A stretch of 64,000 nucleotides of DNA from an uncultured Eubacteriales bacterium (GCA_900547295.1 URGK01000002.1:1-64000); one strand, 5' to 3'; counted from the stretch's first letter, positions 15,876 through 25,158 are shown. A program made the numbers and translations. The notes: generated by a model from the letters alone, not told the origin.

Positions 15876-15899
15876 AAGCCGCAGGGCTGCTGCGACTTT
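15871..15899 (-). terminator. Hairpin terminator after the GT51 gene
   Basis: Nine-bp stem AAAGTCGCA/TGCGGCTTT overlapping the GT51 stop codon, with a short U-run (TTTT). It may be leaky, which would leave part of the transcript running into the two-component genes. Confidence 0.55.
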
Positions 15900-16617
15900 A
15901 ATACGGAGATTTGTTTCTGATTTCCTCCGCTTCATCTTCAGTTATCTTGTGACATCTGACCATTCTTTTTAAAACTACCGCCATTCTTTTTTCGGCAAGT
16001 TCTATATTATCATCGGGCGAATAATTTGACGGTGCGTTGGGAAGTCCGGCAAGCATTACAGCCTCATAGTCGTCAAGCTGCGCGGGCGTTTTGCCGAAGT
16101 ACCCCATCGCCGCATCATAAATCCCGTAATAGCCGCTGCCGAAATATATGGAGTTTACATACATCTCAAATATCTGTTTTTTGCTATACTGACGCTCTAT
16201 TGCAAATGCTCCGAATGCGTCTGCAAATTTACGCTCTATTTTTTTGTCCTGGGTAAACAGCTCATTTTTAGCAAGCTGCTGCGGTATGGTGCTTCCGCCC
16301 TCTACAAAAGCCCTCGCAACAATATCGTTAAATGCAGCTCTTGCTATAGCCAGAGGATCTATGCCCTTGTGTCTGAAAAACCTTTTGTCCTCCGCCGCTA
16401 TCACCGCATCTATATAAATCTGCGGCAGGCTTTCATATTCTGTGAAATGCTCCCTTGAACATATATCCTCTGCAATACTGCTTATGGGTGTCTTTGAAAC
16501 CGCTTCTTTGTACATCTCATAGCCTTTGTAGCCGTAAAATACCGCCGCAATTATACAGACAATGAGAGCAAGAGCAATCAGTCTGCATATGAATTTTTTA
16601 AGTCCTCTGGCAAGCAT
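15898..16617 (-). CDS. Monofunctional peptidoglycan glycosyltransferase (GT51)
   Basis: A protein of 239 aa with an N-terminal membrane anchor and only the GT51 domain; there is no transpeptidase domain. Motifs in order are AAEDKRFFRHKG (catalytic Glu), GGSTIPQQLAKN, RKFADAFGAFAIERQYSKKQI and NSIYFGSGYYGI. The family polymerises lipid II into glycan strands on the outer face. AGGGG with AGGG lies upstream of the ATG. Its place between a BceAB-like transporter and a two-component system is unusual and suggests a response to lipid II-binding antibiotics or wall stress. Confidence 0.9.
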   Translation of the reverse strand: MLARGLKKFICRLIALALIVCIIAAVFYGYKGYEMYKEAVSKTPISSIAEDICSREHFTEYESLPQIYIDAVIAAEDKRFFRHKGIDPLAIARAAFNDIVARAFVEGGSTIPQQLAKNELFTQDKKIERKFADAFGAFAIERQYSKKQIFEMYVNSIYFGSGYYGIYDAAMGYFGKTPAQLDDYEAVMLAGLPNAPSNYSPDDNIELAEKRMAVVLKRMVRCHKITEDEAEEIRNKSPY

Positions 16618-16652
16618 CTGCCCTCACCCCTTTCATCTGTCATTTTAAATGT

Positions 16653-18653
16653 CTATCTTCTTACTATGCTGTAATATGTTTTTGAAGTCTGCAGATATAC
16701 CAACAGGTAAATCACTGCAAATCCTATAAATGTAGCTGCTGTGCATACTGCAAACAGCGTAACGTTGGTCATACTGAACGCTGCAAGTATTCTCCTTATC
16801 ATAGGGAATGCAAACGCCACGTGCATTGCCGCTGCCGCCAGAGGAAGAAAGAATACAATCAGCACCTGTGAGCGTATTGTCTGCTTGACCTCCGCCTCTG
16901 TCATTCCCACCTTCTGCATTATATCAAATCTTTTCCTGTCATCATACCCCTCTGAAACCTGTTTGTAGTATATGATCATAACAGTTGCAAAGATAAATAC
17001 AAGTCCCAGGAACATACCTAAGAAGAAAAACGCTCCGTAAAACGAATAGCTTCCGTCTTTTTCGATAAGCTGTCTGCTTTCTGCCGACATAAATTCATAA
17101 TTCAGCTTTTCTCCTGTATTATCCTGTATTCTGTCATTAAGCTCACCGGTAAAAGCTATTTTTTCATCATCAGTGCCGTCAAGATTTATATACATTCCCC
17201 CGTTTATATATGACTCACAGTCCATAAGCTTTTCGTATCTCCGGCTTATAGCCTCTACCGCCTCACTGCTGTCTGCAACAATACCGCAGCGTGAAGCAGC
17301 CGAGCTTGAAAGCGTTGCTTCCGGAAACTCTTTTATTTCTGAAGCCTTGTACTCTTCTCCCAATATCTCCACTTTATCGCCAAAGCCGCCGTTTTCACTG
17401 TATATCAGCACTTCCCCTTTTTTAAGTCCTGCGTCTTCCCCTGTAATTCTTTTGTAATCTGCCGGAGTTATAACGGTGACATCGACAAATCCATCATTTG
17501 TAATACGGCCGTCGGCTGTGTCCTTATCAATGCTCAGCGTATCACCTTTTCTGTTTGCCATAAAGCTCAGCTTGCTGAAAGCATAGAGTTCTTTGATTTC
17601 AACACCCTGCTGCTGCGCAATGTCCCTGGCATCCGCGGAAAGCGTATCTGATGTCTGCTGACTGTACGGATAGTATTTCACGTTGACATCGTAAGGATAA
17701 GCTTGTTTTATAATGTCGCCGATGCCTGCATAAAGACATACAGTAGTTGACACCGTAACGATTACCATAGTTGACAGAATACATATGCTGGCAAGCCCCG
17801 CCGCATTTCTTTTCATTCTGTAAATCATACCGGAAACAGTTGCAAAGTGTTTTGTCTGATAGTAATATCGTTTGTTCTTTTTGAGCCCTTTGAGCAGAAC
17901 TATACTGAACGCTATGAACATCAGATAGGTTCCGATGATTACGCATATAACCGCTATGAAAAACCGAGTTATGGCAGAAACCACATCTTTAGTCATAATA
18001 GACATAACATATCCTGCCGCAAGGAATACAACGCCAAGCACTGCAAGAACCCATTTTGACTTCGGCTCGCGCTCTCCCTCGCTGCCCCCTCTGAGCAACT
18101 CGACAGGCTGCGCAATTCTGATGGTTCTTATGTTCATAAGCAGCACCAGCAGGAAGAACACCGCAAATATTGCCGCCGTAAATACCAGCACAGAAAATGA
18201 AACATCTATACTGAAGCTGATTTCACCGCCTATTATTTTCATAAGAATAAGCTGCATCAGCTTTGAAAAAACAGCTCCGAATATCAGCCCTGCGCCGATT
18301 GAGATTACTGCCGTATACGCGCTTTCCCAGAAAAGCACCTTTGAAATATGGCGTTTTTCCATACCCAGCACATTATAGAGCGCAAACTCTTTTTTTCTCT
18401 GCTTTATCAGCAGGCTGTTTATATACACAAGTATTATAAGGGAAAAGATCGCAATTACTATACATCCGAACATCAGCGTTGCTGCAACCGACTGTCCGCC
18501 TTCGATTGTATTTAATCCCCTGTCGCCTTCAAGCAATATCATAATGCACATCATCATTACCGTTACTATGCAGGCTATAAGGTAGGGACCGTAAAGCTGC
18601 CGGTTCTTTTTAAGATTACCTGCAGCAAGACGCATATATAATGCCTTACGCAT
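16653..18653 (-). CDS. BceB-like ABC transporter permease (FtsX-type)
   Basis: A protein of 666 aa with about ten helices. One helix is at the N-terminus, three flank LLIKQRKKEFALYNVLGMEKR, and a long extracytoplasmic domain (roughly 310-520) lies before the last three helices. Length, layout and the MacB/FtsX motif match BceB/YtsD permeases that protect against bacitracin and lantibiotics. The ATG at 18653 overlaps the last codons of the ATPase gene, so the two are coupled. An upstream TTG was rejected because it lies inside the ATPase frame with no better ribosome site. Confidence 0.88.
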   Translation of the reverse strand: MRKALYMRLAAGNLKKNRQLYGPYLIACIVTVMMMCIMILLEGDRGLNTIEGGQSVAATLMFGCIVIAIFSLIILVYINSLLIKQRKKEFALYNVLGMEKRHISKVLFWESAYTAVISIGAGLIFGAVFSKLMQLILMKIIGGEISFSIDVSFSVLVFTAAIFAVFFLLVLLMNIRTIRIAQPVELLRGGSEGEREPKSKWVLAVLGVVFLAAGYVMSIMTKDVVSAITRFFIAVICVIIGTYLMFIAFSIVLLKGLKKNKRYYYQTKHFATVSGMIYRMKRNAAGLASICILSTMVIVTVSTTVCLYAGIGDIIKQAYPYDVNVKYYPYSQQTSDTLSADARDIAQQQGVEIKELYAFSKLSFMANRKGDTLSIDKDTADGRITNDGFVDVTVITPADYKRITGEDAGLKKGEVLIYSENGGFGDKVEILGEEYKASEIKEFPEATLSSSAASRCGIVADSSEAVEAISRRYEKLMDCESYINGGMYINLDGTDDEKIAFTGELNDRIQDNTGEKLNYEFMSAESRQLIEKDGSYSFYGAFFFLGMFLGLVFIFATVMIIYYKQVSEGYDDRKRFDIMQKVGMTEAEVKQTIRSQVLIVFFLPLAAAAMHVAFAFPMIRRILAAFSMTNVTLFAVCTAATFIGFAVIYLLVYLQTSKTYYSIVRR

Positions 18654-19413
18654 CGTGCTCACCACCTTTTGCAAGGACTGTCAGTGTATCCGATATTTTC
18701 TGATACATCTGCTCATTGCTGCTTGCTCCTCTGTATATCTGGTGAAATACTCTGCCGTCTTTTATGAACAGCACTCTGCCTGCGTTTGATGCAGCCTTAA
18801 CGGAATGGGTTACCATTATTATTGTCTGTCCGTCATTATTTATTGATGAGAACAGCGATAAAAGCTCGTCTGATGCTTTGGAGTCCAGCGCTCCTGTAGG
18901 CTCATCCGCCAGAATAAGCTGCGGGTCTGTTATTATCGCTCTTGCAACAGCTGCTCTCTGCTTCTGACCGCCTGACACCTCATACGGATATTTTGACAGA
19001 AGCTCCGATATGCCAAGCTTTCTTGCCACAGGTGTAAGCCTCTTGTCCATTTCGTGATACTGTTTGCCTGCCAGAACCAGCGGCAGCAGTATGTTGTCTT
19101 TAATCGAGAAATTATCCAACAGATTAAACTCCTGAAATACAAATCCCAGATGCTCTCTCCTGAATTTAGCAATCTCTGCCTCCTTTATATCCGAAAACCT
19201 CCTGCCGTTTAAGTAAACCTCGCCGTCAGTGGGCTTATCCAGCGCCGCGATTATATTCAGCAGCGTGGTTTTACCGGAGCCCGACTCGCCCATTACAGCA
19301 ACGTATTCGCCCTCTTCAACGGAAAACGATACATCTGACAAAGCCTGCACCTTGTTGCTGCCAAACCTTGTGGTATATATTTTTTTAACATTGTTAACCT
19401 CTAAAATAGCCAT
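18646..19413 (-). CDS. BceA-like ABC transporter ATP-binding protein
   Basis: A protein of 255 aa of the MacB/LolD/BceA group. Walker A is GESGSGKTT, the signature is VSGGQKQR, Walker B is LILADEPTGALDSKAS and the switch His is in MVTHSVKAA. Phe-containing VFQEFNLLDNFS is typical of this group. The ATG at 19413 has GGGAGG 8 nt upstream; the frame extends further but without support. It pairs with the overlapping permease gene. Confidence 0.93.
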   Translation of the reverse strand: MAILEVNNVKKIYTTRFGSNKVQALSDVSFSVEEGEYVAVMGESGSGKTTLLNIIAALDKPTDGEVYLNGRRFSDIKEAEIAKFRREHLGFVFQEFNLLDNFSIKDNILLPLVLAGKQYHEMDKRLTPVARKLGISELLSKYPYEVSGGQKQRAAVARAIITDPQLILADEPTGALDSKASDELLSLFSSINNDGQTIIMVTHSVKAASNAGRVLFIKDGRVFHQIYRGASSNEQMYQKISDTLTVLAKGGEHDA

Positions 19414-19458
19414 CTCATTTCCTCCCGGATCATTTTTTATTATATCCGTATTATATAT

Positions 19459-19498
19459 AAAAAGGAAATGTCCAGCCATTTCTTCGGCTTACATTTCC
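19459..19498 (-). terminator. Intrinsic terminator after the DUF1648 gene, with a second hairpin before it
   Basis: Minus-strand stem GGAAATGT/ACATTTCC with an inner AGCC/GGCT and then TTTTT. A separate 8-bp hairpin AACCTTAC/GTAAGGTT lies at 19506-19527, between the stop codon and this terminator. Confidence 0.75.
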
Positions 19499-19532
19499 CG
19501 CCTCCAACCTTACAGTTATGTAAGGTTGCCTG

Positions 19533-20006
19533 TTATATTTCCTCTGAGTTGTTGTCCGCTTTGGCTTTGATGCACAAAAGCACTATTGTCACCGCCATAG
19601 CAACCATATATACGGCTACTGCAATTCCCATACCGTTCATACTCTGACCGAATTCCCTGACTGTAGCCCACAATGTGAATACAGAGGTTTCAAGCTCTAT
19701 CAGATACACCATAAGTCTGATATCTCCGTACACTCTGTCGCTGTTTGCCTCTCTGACTTCAAAAGGCATATTCCAGTGCTGCGGTTTGACAAAATGGGCA
19801 ACAAAGCTTACCAGCGCAAGGCAGAAAAGCATAATTGCAGGAAGTATGAAAAGACTTGCAGGAGAGCCGTATTTATCAATCTGACCGTTTATGTCATAAT
19901 GCACAGCAATCTGATCCGGCAGAATTTTCATCCCATATGCCGCAGCTGCAAAGGCCGCCGCCATAACTATCCAGGCTAAAACCTCAACAAATCCCCATTT
20001 TTTCAT
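19533..20006 (-). CDS. DUF1648 membrane protein
   Basis: A protein of 157 aa with four predicted helices. The DUF1648 signature LPDQIAVHYDINGQIDKYG lies after the first helix, as in SdpI-like immunity proteins and other small membrane proteins. The ATG overlaps the stop of the upstream unknown gene by four bases (ATGA), so the two are co-translated. The function is unknown; it lacks the second SdpI domain. Confidence 0.75.
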   Translation of the reverse strand: MKKWGFVEVLAWIVMAAAFAAAAYGMKILPDQIAVHYDINGQIDKYGSPASLFILPAIMLFCLALVSFVAHFVKPQHWNMPFEVREANSDRVYGDIRLMVYLIELETSVFTLWATVREFGQSMNGMGIAVAVYMVAMAVTIVLLCIKAKADNNSEEI

Positions 20007-20650
20007 AATCTCCAGTATACTCCCTCAGGCATTCTGTAAAGACTGCCCTTTGATTTCTCCATAATTTCCCCTGTTGCAATATCTCTGACTGTAAGGAGTT
20101 CGTAATAATACGGTTCCTCACACCACTGTGACAGATACAGACTGCCGCCGTCCCTGAACATCAACGTTTCGTTTTCATCAAGGGCAATATCTGTTCTCTC
20201 AGGCCATATTATCTGTAAAACTCCTGTATTATCGTCTCTTGTAAGGGTTACAGGCCATACCGTAAGCCTCAGGTTATAGCAGTCCTCTATATCATCAAGG
20301 CTTATCTCATCTATGAGCGACGGATTACTATCAGAGGGTACATAGCTGTAGATGCCTGCAATACGTCTGCTGAAATCAGTCCTCAGGAAGTAGAAATTAC
20401 CCTGATAATATACCGGAGCACTGACATATACATTCTGCTCCGTATCAAAAGGACTGTATACCCTGCCTCTAGGAAATTCAATCAGGTGACAGTTCATACC
20501 GCAAAATTCTCTGCCTGAGGCTGCAATTTCCTCAGCTTCATATAAATCACAGAAAGGCTCCCTGCATTCCTGCGCAGAGTACCATTTATCCGTTCCCTCT
20601 ATTCTGTCGGGAAAGCAGCCTGTAAGGCTCTTTATCTCAACTGTATTCAT
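20003..20650 (-). CDS. Protein of unknown function, 215 aa
   Basis: A soluble protein with no signal peptide and many aromatic residues. Several short segments look like repeated beta-strand units, for example VYVSAPVYYQGNFYFLRTDF and GGSLYLSQW, suggesting a beta-propeller or similar sheet protein. I do not recognise the family. It overlaps the DUF1648 gene and lies one base after the stop of the preceding unknown gene, so the three form one operon. Confidence 0.65.
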   Translation of the reverse strand: MNTVEIKSLTGCFPDRIEGTDKWYSAQECREPFCDLYEAEEIAASGREFCGMNCHLIEFPRGRVYSPFDTEQNVYVSAPVYYQGNFYFLRTDFSRRIAGIYSYVPSDSNPSLIDEISLDDIEDCYNLRLTVWPVTLTRDDNTGVLQIIWPERTDIALDENETLMFRDGGSLYLSQWCEEPYYYELLTVRDIATGEIMEKSKGSLYRMPEGVYWRL

Positions 20651-20651
20651 A

Positions 20652-21227
20652 TCAGAACATCATTGACATCATCTGCTCTCTGGCAACTGCGTCAAGTATA
20701 TCATCTATGGTTATACCGATCACTCTTGAAACATCGTATGCAATGCCCGAGTCCATATTTACAATCTGGATAGGGTCGTGTATCCAGCAGTCGATATCCC
20801 ATGTGTTGACCTCTGTTTTTTCGAGGATTTCATCTCTCTTCTCTGCAAGAAGCGCGCTGAGCTCCTGAACAGTCATAGGCTCCTTCTCCTCGGTCATATC
20901 CTTGAGTCTTTTGAGGGCTATGCTTATCCACATGCGAGTATGCTCATCCAGAGTTTCCGCCATGTCCCATTTGGCAGAAACCGCAGAGCCTAAAACATTG
21001 ATATTGTCAACCTTGTCTATAACTCTTGCAAGGTCGTCCGTATCGTCAAAGGCATTGCTGTCGTGGCACATAACTATGAATTTACGTCCTCCGTCAGCGC
21101 CAAAACCCAGATTAAAGCAGGCATTGCCGAAGCCTGCCTCCTCTAAATCCTCTTTGGTAGTGCGTATATCAAGAAAATAATCCATATATTTCTCTGCAAA
21201 ATCATATACCTGCTGTCTGTATTCCAT
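20652..21227 (-). CDS. Protein of unknown function, 191 aa
   Basis: A soluble acidic protein, helix-rich in its second half (MTVQELSALLAEKRDEILEK). No catalytic motif is recognised. The start has GAGGAGG 7 nt upstream. It lies 15 nt downstream of the site-2 protease gene and ahead of the next unknown gene and DUF1648, probably in one transcript. Confidence 0.7.
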   Translation of the reverse strand: MEYRQQVYDFAEKYMDYFLDIRTTKEDLEEAGFGNACFNLGFGADGGRKFIVMCHDSNAFDDTDDLARVIDKVDNINVLGSAVSAKWDMAETLDEHTRMWISIALKRLKDMTEEKEPMTVQELSALLAEKRDEILEKTEVNTWDIDCWIHDPIQIVNMDSGIAYDVSRVIGITIDDILDAVAREQMMSMMF

Positions 21228-21242
21228 TTGAATCCTCCTCGT

Positions 21243-21959
21243 TTAGTATATACCTATAATGTATCTGCACAGAACACCCCACATTGCACTTACTGCAGGC
21301 GACAGAATTCTGTCTGTAATGCCAAACAGTATAAGGACAAGGAGTATATAAAATCCGTTGTTGTATACTTTGTAGTACCAGTCGTATTTCCGGAGATCGA
21401 AAATCTGCGTGATTATTCCAAAGCCGTCAAGCGGTGGTACCGGGATAAGATTGAATATCATAAGCACCAGATTGATTATTGCAACCTGCACAAAAATCCT
21501 TATCAGTATATCTCCAAGATCGCTTCCCTCTATGCCTGCCGCAAACAGCAGCCTTATAAAAAAGGCAAATACAACCGCAATGATAAGGTTCATAACAACG
21601 CCTGCCAGCGACACCAGAAGCTCATCTCTTCTCTTGTGCTTATAATAGGTAGGGTCTATTGACACAGGTATGCCCCAGCCGAAGCCGCAAAGCAGCAGAG
21701 CTATAAATCCCACAGGCTCTATGTGCGCCATAGGGTTTATTGTAACTCTGCCCTGTATTTTGGGAGTGGGATCGCCCAGCTTGTATGATACAAAGCCGTG
21801 GGCAAATTCGTGAAATGAAAGTCCCACTATAATTCCCGGAAGCATTATCAGCATACTCAGAATCCATTCTCTTGGATTTGAAAATGCGCCGTTTCTGTAA
21901 TTCATATAAAGCATAATCGCCAGAATAATTATAATTGTCGGGTCAATTCTTCTCTTCAA
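21243..21959 (-). CDS. Site-2 protease family membrane metalloprotease (M50)
   Basis: A protein of 238 aa with about five helices. Zinc ligands are HEFAH (about residue 50) and the third ligand Asp in NLIPVPPLDG (about 180), the intramembrane arrangement of the M50/rhomboid-like YwhC branch. It has no PDZ domain. A TTG start at 21959 was taken because AGAGG lies 8 nt upstream and the first helix is complete. Substrates are unknown. It heads a probable operon with two unknown genes and DUF1648. Confidence 0.85.
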   Translation of the reverse strand: MKRRIDPTIIIILAIMLYMNYRNGAFSNPREWILSMLIMLPGIIVGLSFHEFAHGFVSYKLGDPTPKIQGRVTINPMAHIEPVGFIALLLCGFGWGIPVSIDPTYYKHKRRDELLVSLAGVVMNLIIAVVFAFFIRLLFAAGIEGSDLGDILIRIFVQVAIINLVLMIFNLIPVPPLDGFGIITQIFDLRKYDWYYKVYNNGFYILLVLILFGITDRILSPAVSAMWGVLCRYIIGIY

Positions 21960-22049
21960 TGCTCAAACCTCTTTCGCTCAAATTTATAATATTCTATCAC
22001 AAATCCGCTCTCTTTTAAATAGTATATATAAAAAAGGAAAGGTGATTTA

Positions 22050-22388
22050 ATGTCCAGATATGTTTGTGTTGCAGTATACTGTGTTGAGCCGGGAGATACT
22101 CTGTATTCAATATCCGGCAGATTCGACGTGCCTGTGGAGCTGCTTATGAAAGCCAACAAAATCAGAAATCCATATAATTTAAGGATAGGCACCGAGCTTT
22201 GTATTCCGGGTCCTGCGGAAGATAATAAAAAGAAATGCGCGGCAGTTCATATTGTAAAACCGGGTGACACTCTGTATATGATTGCAAAGATGCACAAGGT
22301 TACACTCGATGCGATAATGAAAGCAAACCCCGATGTCGATGTATATAATCTGACAGTCGGCACAGAGCTTTGTATCCCCTCCTGCTAA
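22050..22388 (+). CDS. Tandem LysM protein, 112 aa
   Basis: Two LysM repeats make up almost the whole protein: VEPGDTLYSISGRFDVP...GTELCIP and VKPGDTLYMIAKMHKVT...GTELCIP. No signal peptide or enzyme domain is present, and the N-terminus is short and hydrophobic only in part. LysM binds peptidoglycan or chitin-like GlcNAc polymers. Without a secretion signal the location is uncertain; related small LysM proteins include spore-associated ones. AAAGG with GGTG precedes the ATG. It is a single gene ended by a bidirectional terminator. Confidence 0.82.
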   Translation: MSRYVCVAVYCVEPGDTLYSISGRFDVPVELLMKANKIRNPYNLRIGTELCIPGPAEDNKKKCAAVHIVKPGDTLYMIAKMHKVTLDAIMKANPDVDVYNLTVGTELCIPSC

Positions 22389-22394
22389 AACCTT

Positions 22395-22437
22395 AAAATC
22401 CCCCGAAAAGTCCTCTACGCAAGACCCGGGGGATTTT
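22395..22437. terminator. Bidirectional intrinsic terminator
   Basis: Ten-bp stem AAAATCCCCC/GGGGGATTTT between the LysM gene (plus) and the cardiolipin synthase gene (minus). The A/T ends give short U-runs both ways. Confidence 0.75.
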
Positions 22438-22445
22438 GTTCATCT

Positions 22446-23912
22446 CTATAATATGTTTGTCAGAAGTCTTGCTATTGACTCCTTAAACCTTATAATCAGT
22501 GATCTCTGATCATAAAGCTCCTGTGTAAGCTGGTGGCACAGTGTGATGTCGTTTTCAAATGCCGACTCCATTTTGCAGGCTATGTCCCTGTCATATATAA
22601 TCGCATTGGATTCGAAGTTCAGGGAAAAGCTTCTCTTGTCAAAGTTGGCCGAGCCCACGCTTGCAACCTGACTGTCAACAACAAGCGTTTTGGCATGCAG
22701 AAATCCGTTGTCATATATGTATACCTTGACGCCTGAGCGTATCAGTTCTCCAACATAGGAATAGGTTGCCCAGTACACAAATATGTGATCGGGCATGCAT
22801 GGTATCATAACTCTCACGTCTATGCCCGAAAGCGCCGCAACTTTGAGTGACTCTATAATGCTGGCATCAGGTACAAAATATGGCGTCTGAAGATATATGT
22901 TCTTCTTTGCGGATACAATCATCTTCATGTACGCTCTCTTGACTTCCTGCCGTTCGTTGTCGGGGCCTGAGGTTACTATCTGTATGCCTGTATTGCCCGC
23001 ATTTACCGGTTCTTCGAGAAATATTGATGAAAAGTCCAAATTTTCTTTTGAGGCAAAACGCCAGTCCAGTATGAATCTTGCATTAATATCGTGGACAGCT
23101 CCGCCTCTTATTCTGACATGTGTATCTCTCCAGTATCCGAATTTCTCTTTGAGGCCCAGATATTCTCTTGCTATATTGAATCCGCCTATGTATCCTATGC
23201 TGTTGTCTATAACAACCAGTTTCCTGTGGTTTCTGTAGTTAAGCCTCATAAGGAAGATTTTCATCTTGGGCCTGAAGAAAAACGCACATTTAACTCCTGC
23301 ATCCATAAGAGGCTGTATTCTCCGCTTTGTAATCTGTCTGCATCCGAGAGCATCCATAAGAAGCCTTACCTCAACGCCTTCTTTTGCTTTCTTTTCGAGG
23401 GCCTTGAGGAGTCTGATCCCAACCTTATCCCATTTGATGATATAGTATTCGATATTGATGCTTTTTTTGGCGTTTTCGATGTCTGCAATCAGACTTTCGA
23501 ATTTCTCTCTGCCGTCTGTAAAAAGCTCTACCTCATTGTTCTGAGTGAAATATGCACTGTCATATCTCTGATTGAGTCTGATCATATCTCTCCATTCGGC
23601 AGCTTCTTCATTAACAAACTCGTATTTGCCCGTTGAGATTGCATCCATCTGTTTTTTGAGTGATGAGCTGACGAATTTCTCCTCATCGGGATTCAGCCGG
23701 AATATCTGTTTTCGGGCGATATTCTGTGAAAAAATCATATACAGGATAAGTCCGACCACCGGCAGAAATGTAAGCACCAGTACCCACGCAAGAGTGGATT
23801 CGGGGTTTTTTCTTTCCATAAAGATTATGGCTATAATGATAAGAATGTTTACTGCTGCGATAGCTGCCGCCAGCCCTGTTGTCGTTTCAAACGGTGTCAA
23901 TAATACTATCAT
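22446..23912 (-). CDS. cls: Cardiolipin synthase
   Basis: A phospholipase D superfamily membrane enzyme of 488 aa. Two N-terminal helices (residues about 10-70) are followed by two HKD motifs: HRKLVVIDNSIGYIGGFN and HAKTLVVDSQVASVGSANFD. It joins two phosphatidylglycerol molecules to give cardiolipin. The ATG at 23912 has GGAG 8 nt upstream and is preferred over a GTG 12 nt earlier. It is a single-gene unit. Confidence 0.93.
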   Translation of the reverse strand: MIVLLTPFETTTGLAAAIAAVNILIIIAIIFMERKNPESTLAWVLVLTFLPVVGLILYMIFSQNIARKQIFRLNPDEEKFVSSSLKKQMDAISTGKYEFVNEEAAEWRDMIRLNQRYDSAYFTQNNEVELFTDGREKFESLIADIENAKKSINIEYYIIKWDKVGIRLLKALEKKAKEGVEVRLLMDALGCRQITKRRIQPLMDAGVKCAFFFRPKMKIFLMRLNYRNHRKLVVIDNSIGYIGGFNIAREYLGLKEKFGYWRDTHVRIRGGAVHDINARFILDWRFASKENLDFSSIFLEEPVNAGNTGIQIVTSGPDNERQEVKRAYMKMIVSAKKNIYLQTPYFVPDASIIESLKVAALSGIDVRVMIPCMPDHIFVYWATYSYVGELIRSGVKVYIYDNGFLHAKTLVVDSQVASVGSANFDKRSFSLNFESNAIIYDRDIACKMESAFENDITLCHQLTQELYDQRSLIIRFKESIARLLTNIL

Positions 23913-23964
23913 AAATCTCTCCACTTTCCTTTTAGTTAATTAAGTCTATCACGATACCGGCTTC

Positions 23965-23993
23965 TTGTCAAAAGGCATAAGCGATATTATAAT
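23965..23993 (+). promoter_or_regulatory. Promoter of the GIY-YIG gene
   Basis: TTGTCA (23965-23970), 17-nt spacer, TATAAT (23988-23993), 18 nt before the start codon. Confidence 0.6.
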
Positions 23994-24011
23994 ATATACG
24001 AGGAAAGTTGT

Positions 24012-24284
24012 ATGGAAAAAAAGAACTATGTATATATTTTAAAATGCTCAGACGGCACCTTTTATACCGGCTGGACAACAGACATTGAAGCCAGAGTAAA
24101 TACCCATAACAGCGGCAGCGGAGCCAAATACACCAGAGGCCGCCGTCCTGTCAGCCTTGTATATTATGAGGAGCTTCCTGACAGATCCGCCGCATTAAAA
24201 AGAGAGGCAGCCATCAAAAGACTGCCTAGAAATAAAAAGCTTGAACTTATAGCATCTAATCCTGCCCGCCCTTGTAAGGGTTGA
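24012..24284 (+). CDS. GIY-YIG domain protein (UPF0213/YhbQ family)
   Basis: A 90-aa protein consisting of a GIY-YIG nuclease fold: YVYILKCSDGTFYTGWT (the GIY and YIG strands), the Arg helix (HNSGSGAKYTRGRRPV), and EELPDRSAALKREAAIKRL with its Glu. The family is small and widespread; a role in DNA or RNA repair is presumed. The last 29 bases overlap the 3' end of the convergent CDF gene. Confidence 0.9.
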   Translation: MEKKNYVYILKCSDGTFYTGWTTDIEARVNTHNSGSGAKYTRGRRPVSLVYYEELPDRSAALKREAAIKRLPRNKKLELIASNPARPCKG

Positions 24285-25158
24285 CATGCACCATACAGTG
24301 CTTGACATCGGGGAAGTTTTTTTCAATTTCATTATGCACACGCTCCGCTATGCCGTGCGCATCATAAAGGCTCAGATTTCCGTCTGCCGCTATTTCTACA
24401 TCTGTATATATCTTCGCTCCGAAAATTCTCGTCTTGATATCATCAACCGCAAGCACACCCTCCTGCTTCATCACAATCTCTTCCATTTTTTCAACGGTTT
24501 CATCATCACAGGATTTGTCCGTAAGCTTGCCTACGGCCTCCATAAATATATCAACCGTAACCTTTAATATCATCACGCAGATTATAAGGCTGGCAATGGG
24601 GTCAAGCACCTGAAATCCAAGCCTTGCGCCAAGTATTCCCGCAAAGCTTCCAACCGATGACAGTACATCTGACCTGTGATGCCACGCCTCTGCCATAAGT
24701 GCGCTTGAGTTTATCTTCTTCGCTCCGTTTCTGGTGTACCAGAACATCGCTTCCTTTGATACTATTGAAATCACAGCGGCAATAAGGGCTATAAGACCCG
24801 GTGTTTCAATGCTGTCATAATTGCCGTAAAGAACTGTTTTAACTCCTGAATATCCTATTCCAAGCCCGACAGCGCACAGCACCACTGAAAGTATAATTGC
24901 AGCAATGCACTCTATTCTTTCGTGTCCGTACTGATGATCGTGGTCTGAATCCTTAGCCGCTATTTTAACTCCCGCTATAACCACCATGCTGCTGAACACA
25001 TCGGACAGTGAGTGTATGGCATCTGAAACCATAGCCGCCGACCTGCCAAAAATACCCGCAAAGAGTTTGAATGCCGCCAGCACAATGTTGCCTGCTCCGC
25101 TTACCACTGATATCTTAACCGCAATCTGTTCATTTGTTTTTGTCTTTTTCTCTCTCAT
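24256..25158 (-). CDS. Cation diffusion facilitator family metal exporter
   Basis: A protein of 300 aa: six helices with metal-site motifs SDAIHSLSD in helix 2 and AEAWHHRSD in helix 5, a His-rich loop (DSDHDHQYGHE) and a cytoplasmic C-terminal domain with an HGIAERVHNEIEK helix. CDF proteins export divalent metals (Zn, Co, Ni, Fe, Mn) in exchange for protons. A NiCo riboswitch lies about 110 nt upstream, so Co2+/Ni2+ (or Fe2+) export is likely. AAGGTG precedes the ATG. The end overlaps a convergent gene by 29 nt. Confidence 0.92.
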   Translation of the reverse strand: MREKKTKTNEQIAVKISVVSGAGNIVLAAFKLFAGIFGRSAAMVSDAIHSLSDVFSSMVVIAGVKIAAKDSDHDHQYGHERIECIAAIILSVVLCAVGLGIGYSGVKTVLYGNYDSIETPGLIALIAAVISIVSKEAMFWYTRNGAKKINSSALMAEAWHHRSDVLSSVGSFAGILGARLGFQVLDPIASLIICVMILKVTVDIFMEAVGKLTDKSCDDETVEKMEEIVMKQEGVLAVDDIKTRIFGAKIYTDVEIAADGNLSLYDAHGIAERVHNEIEKNFPDVKHCMVHVNPYKGGQD

